A stretch of DNA of 64,000 nt from positions 1 through 64,000 of the forward strand of contig JACXUT010000001.1 of NCBI GenBank assembly GCA_014763765.1, read 5' to 3'. Positions within the stretch are counted from its first letter, which is position 1, and every line of letters starts with the position of its first letter. Origin of the DNA: Micrococcales bacterium (lineage in GTDB: Bacteria; Actinomycetota; Actinomycetes; Actinomycetales; Cellulomonadaceae). The position numbers were made by a program, and so were the translations under genes. This document shows positions 44,680-52,577 of this stretch, one piece after another. Below the pieces are notes generated by a model. It searched no databases and had not been told where the DNA came from. It saw only the letters and a list, made by a program, of their open reading frames with translations.

Positions 44680-44991
44680 TCAACTGCGAAGCGGGGGCAC
44701 AGGGTGATCGGGCCAGAGCCGGGTCTGCAGCACCTGCTCGAGCTGGGCGATCGTGATCGCGTCCGGCCAGCTCCGCCCTGACAGCAGGTCGTACAGCGTG
44801 GATCGCTCGAGGTTGGCTTCGCGGGCAACACCGGCCTTCGAGCGATCGCCCATGCCCTGCTCGAGCCGCCGAGCGATCTCCACCGCGTACGCGACGGCCG
44901 TCGGGGAGTCCGGCTCGAATGTGCCCTCTGGCCACACGCCGTCTGCGATCCACTCCCGCGGGGTGCGGTAGGAGCTCGACCGGCGCGGCAT
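44680..44991 (-). CDS. Small HTH DNA-binding protein
   Basis: The 103-residue protein has an Xre-like HTH in its C-terminal half (SKAGVAREANLERSTLYDLL followed by SGRSWPDAITIAQLEQVL). It precedes the PIN gene on the same strand, an arrangement that suggests an antitoxin or regulator of the PIN protein. A GATC-rich repeat region lies directly upstream. Confidence 0.72.
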   Translation of the reverse strand: MPRRSSSYRTPREWIADGVWPEGTFEPDSPTAVAYAVEIARRLEQGMGDRSKAGVAREANLERSTLYDLLSGRSWPDAITIAQLEQVLQTRLWPDHPVPPLRS

Positions 44992-45032
44992 GGCTCCCAG
45001 GCTACCGGGGGCTCGTTCCGAGCGAGCATGGC

Positions 45033-45145
45033 GGCGATCGGATCGCCCTCTGGCACATCCGTGATCGGTGATCGACAGCCCGAGGAGATCACCGATCGCC
45101 AACCCCGATCATCGCCCGCCAGCAAGCCGGGCGATCGCGACCTGC
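45033..45145. repeat. GATC-rich repeat cluster (possible iterons)
   Basis: Eight GATC tetramers fall within about 110 bases. They are arranged as a 15-base palindrome at 45033-45047 (GGCGATC, G, GATCGCC) and a perfect 11-base inverted repeat GATCGGTGATC (45063-45073) with GATCACCGATC (45087-45097). At this base composition fewer than one GATC would be expected. The cluster lies between the HTH gene and a broken RepL-like gene, so it may be a regulator site or the remains of a replication origin. Confidence 0.65.
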
Positions 45146-45506
45146 GGCATCGCCGAGAAGCTGCGCAGGTCGTGTCGCGTTCGCTTGTCCGCACGGGATG
45201 CAAGGTGGGGATTGACCATGATCGTCCGGTGCCCGTCCGCTCGCACGTCGCGGACGATCATCCGCGTGCGCAGCCTCGTCATCGCGGTCGACACGGACGT
45301 CACGTGGGCTCCGATCGTCGCGGCGGCTTCGATCCCCGAGAAGTTTGGGCACCACGTTGGTCCCCAAGCGGATCCGGGAGAGCAGATGGCACAGCAACGC
45401 CATCTCGGTGGGCGACAGATCCGACTTGCTCACGCTGGCCAGAACGACGACGCACGATGACGAAATCTTCGTCCTTCACCCTTCGGGCGGCCTTCTCATC
45501 CGACAT
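45109..45506 (-). pseudogene. Frameshifted RepL/HTH-type replication or regulatory gene
   Basis: Three overlapping minus-strand frames make one sensible protein: MSDEKAARRVKDEDFVIVRR from ATG 45506, then SKSDLSPTEMALLCHLLSRI in a second frame, then a third frame with AHVTSVSTAMTRLRTRMIV and MVNPHLASRADKR to TGA 45109. The order (winged HTH, then NPHLA) is like RepL-type plasmid replication proteins. Two shifts in the same direction interrupt it, so it should be inactive. Family assignment is moderately confident. Confidence 0.55.
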
Positions 45507-46092
45507 CAGGTTCCTTTCCGGTGGAGCCGGTGACGACCAGACCGTCGGCGGCGGCACGGGGAGCGCACTCGCCACACCCGGCCCGCCGCATGCCCTCGTG
45601 ATCCACCTCCGTGCGCGTTCGGGGCGGCAGGGGACACGGGACAGACCCGAGAAGAGCGGTCACGCGTTCCGGGTCGCAGACGCGGGATCACGGGCGTCCG
45701 TCCCCCAAGCTGCTTCGCCGGACGGCAAACCGAACCTTGGAGAGCGACAAGGCAGACCGCCGGGACGCGGTTCCTTGTCCTGGTGCGTCACGCAGTCGGC
45801 CATGGCTCCTTGCGCCCTGGCTGCACCCGCGCACCGTGACGTTCGGCGTAGCTGGAGGATGCCGAACGACCGAGGTCAACCCCTCGGTAGTTCGCGACCG
45901 GAGTCCGCCGCACCCTGTCCTACGCGTCGGTTTAAACCGACACTCGGGGGATGGAGTACGGCATCGGCGTCCGGGTCGTCCGGGTCGTCCGGGACGACGC
46001 CATGGCGGAGCGGGTGGGACGGGCGTGGTTCGTCCTGGCCTCCCGCCGGCCGCGAGCACGCAGGGAGCATGCCGCTGTACTCGAAGGAAGTG
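45507..46092. other. Gene-poor stretch
   Basis: No frame here has convincing codon bias or a recognisable product. Visible structures are an 8-bp hairpin (45840-45847 with 45861-45868), a 16-base palindrome (45926-45941, listed separately) and a short GGGTCGTCC repeat near 45970. It is probably intergenic debris of the island. Confidence 0.5.
45926..45941. repeat. Perfect 16-base palindrome with AT core
   Basis: GTCGGTTTAAACCGAC is fully self-complementary, with a TTTAAA core in very GC-rich surroundings. It could be an operator or a recombination or resolution site. No adjacent intact gene explains it. Confidence 0.55.
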
Positions 46093-46345
46093 ATGGCGAT
46101 GAGCCTGGACCTGAGCGACGCGTTCCCCGAGGGGGCGTGGGACATCCCCCTGGTGAAGGGACAGCCGCCGACGACTCCGGGACGGACCGCAGCCGCGTTC
46201 GAGGTCCGTGAGTCGGACCTGTACGACCGCCTGCTCTTCGACGGGATGCGCCAGCAGACCTACGAGCTGTACCGGGACAACCCGTGGGTGCGTGCGGTGC
46301 TGGAGACGGGCATGGCGCCGATGGCGGCGAAGGGGCGTCCAGTCG
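46093..46345 (+). pseudogene. 5' part of an unrecognised gene, truncated
   Basis: From ATG 46093 (AAGGA four bases upstream) a coding-like frame reads MAMSLDLSDAFPEGAWDIPL and continues through ESDLYDRLLFDGMRQQTYEL and RAVLETGMAPMAAKG to about 46345. There it runs into sequence that is coding on the other strand and loses coding character. I do not recognise the family. It appears to have lost its 3' part in a deletion that also truncated the opposing gene. Confidence 0.5.
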
Positions 46346-46401
46346 ACGCGCTTGCCGGTGGCGTCGGTGACGGTCAGGTACGGGGTGGACCAGGTGCTCA
46401 T
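46346..46401 (-). pseudogene. 5' part of a small gene, truncated
   Basis: ATG at 46399-46401 overlaps the stop of the upstream frame (ATGA) and begins MSTWSTPYLTVTDATGKRVD, after which the frame meets the truncated plus-strand gene near 46345. Only about 19 codons remain. It belonged to the same operon as the 100-residue frame at 46398. Confidence 0.4.
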
Positions 46402-46700
46402 GCGGGGACTCCGGGGAGGTCGGTGCGACGGAAGTGGGGGCGGCCGTCCACGAGGACGTGCGGCGGCAGCAGCTCGGGGTGGGGCTGGGCGCGGTAGATC
46501 AGCAGCGCCTCGGGGCGGTCCAGGACGCGGGCCGCGACCGTGACGTCCACGTACCCGGCGGGCACGGGCATCACGGCGGCGCTCTGCCTGGCCGGGCGCA
46601 GGGTGCGCGGAGCGACGGGGCGGTACCGGGTGGGATGGACGCCGGCCAGCCGGCCTCGGTGGGTGCGGACGGTGATGCTCGGTGGCGGCAGTCGCGGCAT
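46398..46700 (-). CDS. Small hypothetical protein with possible HTH
   Basis: A 100-residue frame from ATG 46700 has strong third-position GC. Its C-terminal half (YVDVTVAARVLDRPEALLIY, then LVDGRPHFRRTDLPG) resembles the small MerR/excisionase-type winged helix. The start is uncertain: the frame is open upstream, and an ATG at 46571 would give a 57-residue HTH protein coupled to an upstream CxxC-bearing frame. The product is probably a phage or plasmid-type small regulator. Confidence 0.45.
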   Translation of the reverse strand: MPRLPPPSITVRTHRGRLAGVHPTRYRPVAPRTLRPARQSAAVMPVPAGYVDVTVAARVLDRPEALLIYRAQPHPELLPPHVLVDGRPHFRRTDLPGVPA

Positions 46701-46950
46701 GCACCGGACCGGTCCGAGGTCCGGCGCATGCGGCAAGCGCCGCACGCCGCGCTCCCGCGCACCCGGTCTGGAGGTGTGGGGGCGACCGGCGGGGTGTGTC
46801 CCGGTGTGCGCGGACGTGTGTCCGGGCGACGGGACGCAGGAGGGCGCGACGGCGTCGAGAGCCGCGACCGACAAGACCTCGGTCGCGCGAGCTACCGGGG
46901 CGGTCGACGGCGCCGATCTGCGCGAACGCACCTGCCGGCGGGACGACGAA

Positions 46951-46977
46951 GGCCCAGCACCGTTGCGGTGCTGGGCC
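46951..46977 (-). terminator. Native terminator of tRNA-Arg
   Basis: A perfect 12-bp stem (46951-46962 with 46966-46977) with a three-base loop is followed on the minus strand by TTCGTCGT. It lies 14 bases beyond the 3' end of the tRNA-Arg fragment at 46991 and reads in the tRNA direction, as expected for the original chromosomal terminator of that gene. Confidence 0.75.
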
Positions 46978-46990
46978 TCAGTCTGCGCTG

Positions 46991-47033
46991 TGCGCCCGGA
47001 GGGACTCGAACCCCCAACCTTCTGATCCGAAGT
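46991..47033 (-). pseudogene. 3' end of tRNA-Arg(UCG), left attachment site of the ICE
   Basis: On the minus strand this is a clean tRNA 3' end: anticodon loop with TCG (CTTCGGATCAG), AAGGT, T arm GGGGGTTCGAGTCCC and acceptor strand CCGGGCGCA. The 5' half is missing; the sequence changes at the anticodon loop into the integrase-side DNA. Crossover in the anticodon loop is typical of tyrosine integrases that target tRNA genes. The displaced 3' end keeps its own terminator, so the restored full tRNA should be at the far end of the element, outside the window. Confidence 0.75.
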
Positions 47034-47190
47034 TTGGTGGTGCCGACATCTCCCACCTGAGTGCGGGTGCCCGGAGCACTCAACTTCCCTCGTCCGAACC
47101 ACTCTGGGACGCGGACCTTCCGCTCGTGGCGGGGCTGTGAGGCACGGACCCGCCACTGAGGGTGCCCTGGTCTCTGGTAGCGACGTGCGG

Positions 47191-48072
47191 ATGAACGGTT
47201 CTTCGTTGTACGCGTGCCAGTGCAGGGGGCAGGCGCTGTCGCGCTGGGTCGAGCACATGGACATGGGGGCGCTGTCGCGGCGCACGATTGGCGAGCGGGA
47301 GCGCATCGTGCGGGCGATCTCCCGCGACTTGGCAGTTCCCGACTGCGCGATGAGCCCGGACCTTCTGCGCGCTTGGCTGCGAACAGTCCGCAACCCGTCG
47401 TCGCGCTCAACGTACTACCACGCCCTGCGCGCGTGGTCGCACTACCTCGTGCGCGAGGGGTACCGAGACGACGACCCGACGATCCGGGTCGCCCGCCCGA
47501 AGGTGCCGCGGGCGCAACCGCGCCCGGTGCTCACGAGGGATGTCCGGCGTCTGCTGGCCTCGGGCCAGCACCCGCAGACGATCGCCCAGGCCACGCTGTG
47601 CGCCTGCGCCGGGCTGCGGGTCTCGGAGGCGGCGAAGGTCAGCGGCGAGGACTTCCGCCGCGTCACCGACCTCTTCGAGGTGGTCGGCAAAGGCGGCGGG
47701 CGCGACTACCTGCCGCTCAACGATGACCTGCGCCGGCTGATCGACCAGTGGCCGAGCTCCGGGAGCTGGTTCCCCTCCCCCGGCGACCCCACACGACACG
47801 TCTCGCCGAACTCGGTGTCCGCCGGCATCTCGCGGGCGTTCCGCCGGATCGGCGTGGCTGCGACGGCGCACCAGCTGCGTCACTGGTTCGGCACGACCCT
47901 CCTCCAGGAAGGCGTGCCCGTGCGCGTCGTGCAGGAGTTGATGCGCCACCGCTCGCTGGCAACAACGGCGATCTACACCGGGGTCGGGCAGGAAGAGCGT
48001 CAGGGCGCCATGAACCTGCTGCCGAGTGTCACGGTGCTGACCTCGTCCCGCCTCTACGAAGGACGCGTCTGA
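47191..48072 (+). CDS. Tyrosine recombinase / integrase
   Basis: The 293-residue protein has a SAM-like core-binding N-domain and a catalytic domain with the full set Arg143 (CAGLRVSEAAK), Lys167 (VVGKGGGRDYLPL), His227 and Arg230 (HQLRHWFGT), His253 (MRHRSLATTAIY) and Tyr262. It lies about 160 bases from the tRNA-Arg junction and should catalyse integration and excision there. Start ATG at 47191; GTG 47137 is in frame and earlier. An inverted repeat (47126-47133 with 47149-47156) lies in the leader. Its stop overlaps the next start (TGATG). Confidence 0.93.
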   Translation: MNGSSLYACQCRGQALSRWVEHMDMGALSRRTIGERERIVRAISRDLAVPDCAMSPDLLRAWLRTVRNPSSRSTYYHALRAWSHYLVREGYRDDDPTIRVARPKVPRAQPRPVLTRDVRRLLASGQHPQTIAQATLCACAGLRVSEAAKVSGEDFRRVTDLFEVVGKGGGRDYLPLNDDLRRLIDQWPSSGSWFPSPGDPTRHVSPNSVSAGISRAFRRIGVAATAHQLRHWFGTTLLQEGVPVRVVQELMRHRSLATTAIYTGVGQEERQGAMNLLPSVTVLTSSRLYEGRV

Positions 48073-49070
48073 TGAGCCAGACCACCCGCGTCCCTGCGCC
48101 CGCATCGAGCAGGTGGCCGCTCCCAGGCTTGCTGATTGCCGGGGCCATCACCGTCGTCGTGGCTGCGCTCGGCGTGGTGTGGGGTGTGCTGGCGGCTCAG
48201 GAGCGCCAGCTGCAGGCGGCGCGCGAGGACTTCCAGGTCGCGGTCGAGAACTACACCGTCGCCGTGGCCGACCTCGGTGAGGCGCTCACGGCGGCCGCGA
48301 CGGTGCCCGGTCTGGACGGAGAGGTCGCAGACCCGGCCACGGTCGAGTTCCTGATACCGATCCGAGAGACCACGGAGGTTCCTGAGCTCCCTGTGGTCGA
48401 TATCGACGCGGCGTCGGCCGACGAGCTGCGGTCCGTGACGGCGAGGGTGGAGAACCTTGCGCGCGAGGCGCGGGCCGCCACCGAGAACCTGGTTGCCGCG
48501 ACCGAGGAGGTGCGGGCGTCGCACGAGCGGTGGCTGGTCGACCAGGCACGCGCCGATCACGCCGCTGCCGTGGCTGAGCTGGCTGCGGCGATCACGGTCG
48601 GTGAGGACGTCCTGGCCGGCTCGGAGTCGAGGGTCGCGGACAACCAGGTCCGACAGGGACTGCGAGACGCGCTCGATGCCGCGATCAGGGTCCGAGACAC
48701 CGCGGCGGCCGACGACGCGACCCTCGAGGACCTGGCAGTCGCTTCGTCGGCGGCCCGCGAGCAGGTGCGCGCCCTCGACGGGCCCCGCCAGGCCGTCATC
48801 GACGCCCAGAACGCGTGGCAGGCCGAGGCCGATCGGGTCGCTGCCCAACAGGCAGCTGCTGCAGCCGCGGCGACGCAGAAGAACGCACCGGCCCGCAAGC
48901 CGGGGTCGGGCAAGCCCGGCGGCGCCGGGTCGAGCACGACCTCTGGCGGAGCCCCGGGCTCGACCGGCACGGGCTCGTCCACCTCTAGTGGTGACGGCTC
49001 GTACTGGATCGAGGAGAGCACCGACGCCTGCTGGGTGCTCGACACGTCGGGCAACGCGTGGCCGTGCTAA
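48072..49070 (+). CDS. Membrane-anchored coiled-coil protein
   Basis: The 332-residue protein has one N-terminal membrane helix (about residues 20-45) followed by about 200 residues of Ala/Glu/Arg-rich helix with heptad character. A Gly/Ser/Thr linker follows, then a short tail with two cysteines (DACWVLDTSGNAWPC). The C-terminal part should be outside the cell, where the cysteines may form a disulfide. It is translationally coupled to the integrase gene. No family recognised; a role in surface contact or exclusion is only a guess. Confidence 0.7.
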   Translation: MSQTTRVPAPASSRWPLPGLLIAGAITVVVAALGVVWGVLAAQERQLQAAREDFQVAVENYTVAVADLGEALTAAATVPGLDGEVADPATVEFLIPIRETTEVPELPVVDIDAASADELRSVTARVENLAREARAATENLVAATEEVRASHERWLVDQARADHAAAVAELAAAITVGEDVLAGSESRVADNQVRQGLRDALDAAIRVRDTAAADDATLEDLAVASSAAREQVRALDGPRQAVIDAQNAWQAEADRVAAQQAAAAAAATQKNAPARKPGSGKPGGAGSSTTSGGAPGSTGTGSSTSSGDGSYWIEESTDACWVLDTSGNAWPC

Positions 49071-49129
49071 TGGCGCGCGGAGAAGGGGGGGTGTCCCCGT
49101 GAGTTAGTGCTAGTCCCGCACACAGGTGC

Positions 49130-49157
49130 GGGGCCCCGGGTTGCCGCCCGGGACCCC
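49130..49157 (+). terminator. Strong hairpin before the surface-protein gene
   Basis: An 11-bp stem with one mismatch (49130-49140 with 49147-49157) and a six-base loop follows a smaller hairpin (49115-49121 with 49126-49132). It sits 60 bases after the coiled-coil gene and 43 bases before the surface-protein start. It is a probable terminator, or alternatively a stable leader of the next mRNA. Confidence 0.55.
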
Positions 49158-49199
49158 GCTTGCTTCCACCCGTCCTTGCACAGGAGAGCAGCGAAAGCG

Positions 49200-52100
49200 A
49201 TGACCAATGTACCCGTGCGCGCGCGTGCGCGCAGCGTCCTGAAGACGGCTCTGACCTGGGCAGATGCCCGGCGACGGCCGTCTCATCGGCGCGTCCTGAC
49301 CAAAACCGTCCCTGCCGTCGCGGCGGCCGTGGCGCTGGCCGGCGTGGGGCTCGTCGGTTCCGGGCTGCAGCCGGCCGAGGCGGTGACGGCAGGTGTGCTG
49401 CAGCCCGGCGTGCCGATCACCGGCGTCACCTCCTGGGGTGAGAGCTGGCTGGGGGCGATGAAGCCCCCGAACGGCGTGGAGGACTTGTACTTCTGCGTCC
49501 AGTCCGGCAACGACGACCCGGTGGGCTATACCCCGGTCGGCACCGAGATCGTCAGCGACGCCCAGCTCGCGTGGATCTACGAGACCAAGCGTGGGATCGC
49601 GGATGCGACGTCGCGGGCGGCGATCTCCTACCTGACGCACATGCGGCACGAGACCCAGGGCGCCAGCGCGGTCTCCCCGGAGACCCGCAAGGCCCGGATC
49701 GAGGCCAACGCCCCGCAGGCGGTGAAGGACGTCGCGGCGGCGTACCTCGCGGAGGCGGCAGTGCAGGCCGGCCCCTTCCGGGGGTCGACGTCGACGGTCG
49801 TCACCGCGGACAAGCGCACCGGGGCGATCAACAACCTGGGGTTCCTGTCCGACGCGGGCAATTGGATCGCGGGCAAGCCGATCAGAGTCACCCTGACCGG
49901 CCCGGCGGTGTTCGACACGACCGGCACGAACATCTGGGAGGGCACGACCTTGGCCGGGCCGATCTCGCTGTCCTGGACTGCGACCGGCAACGGGACCGTG
50001 ACGCCGGTGGTCGAGATCGGTGGTGCCGGTCGGGTCACGCTGACGAAGTACTCGATGTCCGGTGCGGTCCAGGATGGCCTGTCCTACGCGGGTCGTCCGC
50101 CGTCGGACCCGGAAGAGCTCACGACGGCGGGCACCCCGTTCGATGTGGTGCTGGACTTCCAGCCGGAGGTCCGGACGCAGGTCGCGACGGTGTTCGTCGC
50201 CGAGGGGGAGTCGCTGGTTGACCAAGTGACCGCGGCCGCCGCAGCAGGCGATGTGTGGACCCAGGTCGGTGGCTCCTACGTGCCGGTCGTGGCCGAGGGC
50301 ACGCTCTACGGCCCGTTCGCCGAGCAGCCCGCACAGTCGTCCGACGTCCCGGCCGACGCACCAGCCGTCGCGACCGAGACCCTGACGTTCAACGGTCCGG
50401 GCACGCTGGACTCCCCGAGCACGCTGCGGGCGAGCGAGGCGGGCTACTACACGTGGGTCTGGTCGATCAAGAAGGCCTCGCAGTCCGCGTCCGTCGCGCA
50501 GTACATCCGCGGCGACGCTACGCACGACTTCGGGTTGGTCGCGGAGACGCACATCGTGCCGTTCACCCCGACCATCACCACCCAGGTCGAGGACCGCTAC
50601 CCCGAGCTCGCGACCGAGGACCTGGTCGACGTGCTGACGTTCGGTGTCGCGACGGGGCCCGGCTGGCTGGCCAAGCAGAACGGCAGCCCGGTCGAGACGG
50701 TCTGGGACGGCACGCTGTACGGCCCGTTCGACGTGCCGGTGTCCGAGGCGGCCGACGTTCCGGCCGGTGCCCAGGTGTACGGGCATGACCAGCTCGTGGT
50801 GGACGGCACCGGGACCGAGCGCCTGCCGGCGACCGCGAGCAGCGCGGCCGGTTTCTACACGTGGGTCTGGGAGATGGACAAGGCCCGCCAGCCGGTGGAG
50901 TCCCAGCCGTACCTCGCGGACTCGGTCCAGACGGCGTTCATGATCGAGGCCGAGACGCACTCGGTGAAGCACCCCGTCTCACTCACCTCGATGATGGTGG
51001 ACTTCAACGTCGTCCAGGGGGGCCAGCTGCGCGACGTCATCACGCAGTCCGGGTTCCCCGACTCCCACACCGAGTTCCGCGGCCTGGGTGGCTGGGAGGC
51101 CGACGGCCAGGAAGTCGTGCACACGGCCTACGGGCCGCTGGCGGAGCAGCCCACCGCGGACCTCGACCTGAGCACCGCACCGGTGCTCGGCGTCGACACC
51201 ACGCCCGCCCAGAACGGCACGTACGTCGTCGGCACTGAGGGTGAGTACCCGATCGCGGACTCCAACGCCGGCGCTGGCTGGTACGTGATCGTGTCCACGT
51301 GGGCCGGCGACGACCGTGTGGAGCCCTTGGCGACGTCCCCGGGTGACCCGCTCGAGCACGCGTACGTCCCGTACGACGAGACCACCGAGGTGGAGACCTG
51401 GCTTGTCACCGATGCCGACGAGCGCGTGGTCGCGGGCCAGCCGTTCAAGGACACCGCGCACCTGACCGGCACGATCCACGCCGGCGGCTATCTGGAGTTC
51501 GAGGCGTACGGTCCGTTCGTCGCGGGCGTCGAGGCGGTCGAGTCCGCCGAGAGCCTGCTGTGGACCTCCGAGCAGATCCCCGTGACCGCGGCCGGGACCT
51601 TCCGGTCCGGGTACACGACCACGGACCTGCCCGAGACCGCCGCCTGGGGTGACGTGTACTGGGTCGCGACGTACTACGACGCGGACGGCCAGGTCGTGGT
51701 GCGCGGGGCCTTCGGTGACCCCTCGGAGATCACCCGCGTCACCGCGCCGGAGCGACCGGTCGTCACCACGCTCGCGCAGCCGATGGTCGCCCTCGGTGAC
51801 CCCGCCTACGACGTCGCCTACGTCTCCGGGCCGGTCGAGCCGGAGTCGGTCCTAACCTGGGCGGCCTACCGGCAGGCTGACTCCGATGATCTCGCCGATG
51901 ACGAGCTCGTGGCCGAGATCGGCCCCGTGACGATCTACCACGGTGGGACCTACGAGTCGCCCGCGGTGGTGTTCGACGAGGTCGGGACGTACTACTGGGT
52001 CGAGACCCTGACCGGACCGGACGGCGAGGTCGTGCACGTCGGTGAGCCCCGGCTGCCGGCCGAGACCACGCAGGTCGTGCGGGTCACCACGCAGGCCCTC

Positions 52101-52577
52101 AAGGAGATCGCCGAGGGCGAGGCGGCGCGCGACGTCGCGCTGATCGAGGGCACCCCGGTGCCCGGCTCGACGCTGACGTTCGCGGTGTACCGGCAGGCCG
52201 CTGGCACTGACGTCGCCGACGACGAGCTGGTGGCCACCCTCGACCCGGTCGAGATCACCGGCCCCGGTGAGGTGCGCTCAGCGGACGTCACGCTCGACCG
52301 GTACGGCACGTACTACTGGGTCGAGACCCTGACCGGCCCGGACGGTGAGGTGGTGCACGTCGGTGAGCCCCGGTTGCCCGCGGAGACCACGACGGTCGTG
52401 GTCCAGTACCAGGACTCCGCGGCGGCGGCTGCGAACAGTGACCAGGCTCGGGCGCTGGCGGTCACCGGGGCGAAGACCTACGGGCTGCTGCTCGGTGCTG
52501 CACTGCTGATCGCGCTCGGTGCCGGTCAGATCGGGTACGTCCGCTCCCGGCGTCAGGGGACCGGAGCTCGGTCGTGA
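49200..52577 (+). CDS. Large sortase-anchored surface protein
   Basis: The 1125-residue protein has a long basic n-region and signal peptide (hydrophobic core near residues 33-60, cleavage around QPAEA), then an N-terminal domain (about 70-340) and repeated beta modules carrying TLYGPF and GYYTWVW-type strands. Two almost identical modules with YYWVETLTGPDGEVVHVGEP precede a C-terminal LAVTG motif (near residue 1086), a membrane helix and RSRR. LAxTG is the motif used by class E sortases of actinobacteria. It is probably a wall-linked adhesin aiding donor-recipient contact. No sortase gene is in the window. Confidence 0.82.
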   Translation: MTNVPVRARARSVLKTALTWADARRRPSHRRVLTKTVPAVAAAVALAGVGLVGSGLQPAEAVTAGVLQPGVPITGVTSWGESWLGAMKPPNGVEDLYFCVQSGNDDPVGYTPVGTEIVSDAQLAWIYETKRGIADATSRAAISYLTHMRHETQGASAVSPETRKARIEANAPQAVKDVAAAYLAEAAVQAGPFRGSTSTVVTADKRTGAINNLGFLSDAGNWIAGKPIRVTLTGPAVFDTTGTNIWEGTTLAGPISLSWTATGNGTVTPVVEIGGAGRVTLTKYSMSGAVQDGLSYAGRPPSDPEELTTAGTPFDVVLDFQPEVRTQVATVFVAEGESLVDQVTAAAAAGDVWTQVGGSYVPVVAEGTLYGPFAEQPAQSSDVPADAPAVATETLTFNGPGTLDSPSTLRASEAGYYTWVWSIKKASQSASVAQYIRGDATHDFGLVAETHIVPFTPTITTQVEDRYPELATEDLVDVLTFGVATGPGWLAKQNGSPVETVWDGTLYGPFDVPVSEAADVPAGAQVYGHDQLVVDGTGTERLPATASSAAGFYTWVWEMDKARQPVESQPYLADSVQTAFMIEAETHSVKHPVSLTSMMVDFNVVQGGQLRDVITQSGFPDSHTEFRGLGGWEADGQEVVHTAYGPLAEQPTADLDLSTAPVLGVDTTPAQNGTYVVGTEGEYPIADSNAGAGWYVIVSTWAGDDRVEPLATSPGDPLEHAYVPYDETTEVETWLVTDADERVVAGQPFKDTAHLTGTIHAGGYLEFEAYGPFVAGVEAVESAESLLWTSEQIPVTAAGTFRSGYTTTDLPETAAWGDVYWVATYYDADGQVVVRGAFGDPSEITRVTAPERPVVTTLAQPMVALGDPAYDVAYVSGPVEPESVLTWAAYRQADSDDLADDELVAEIGPVTIYHGGTYESPAVVFDEVGTYYWVETLTGPDGEVVHVGEPRLPAETTQVVRVTTQALKEIAEGEAARDVALIEGTPVPGSTLTFAVYRQAAGTDVADDELVATLDPVEITGPGEVRSADVTLDRYGTYYWVETLTGPDGEVVHVGEPRLPAETTTVVVQYQDSAAAAANSDQARALAVTGAKTYGLLLGAALLIALGAGQIGYVRSRRQGTGARS
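51987..52390 (+). repeat. Near-identical internal module repeat
   Basis: About 83 bases starting at 51987 recur at 52308 (offset 321 bases, 107 codons) with only a few third-position differences. They encode the same YYWVETLTGPDGEVVHVGEP segment. This marks recent duplication of a surface-protein module and a possible site of recombination. Confidence 0.8.

Larger units (their letters stand above)
36800..47033. mobile_element. Defence-type genomic island between tRNA-Arg fragments
   Basis: A 30-base direct repeat with 27 matches (36800-36829 and 47004-47033), both copies being tRNA-Arg anticodon-to-T-arm sequence on the minus strand, brackets 10.2 kb. The contents differ from the flanks: visibly lower GC, a NACHT/nuclease protein, two toxin-antitoxin-like pairs, a broken RepL-like gene and several truncated genes. 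No intact integrase of its own is seen, so it is a decayed or satellite insertion, now adjoining the ICE that used the same kind of site. Confidence 0.6.

Noticed and set aside
45963..45995. CRISPR-like or minisatellite repeat (GGGTCGTCC copies)
   Set aside because: Only two to three imperfect short copies without spacers; no CRISPR array was seen anywhere in the window.
46571..46762. Zinc-ribbon micro-protein (two CxxC pairs) on the minus strand
   Set aside because: The CxxC pattern is attractive, but codon bias after the second pair favours the overlapping 100-residue frame, so I did not list it as a gene.
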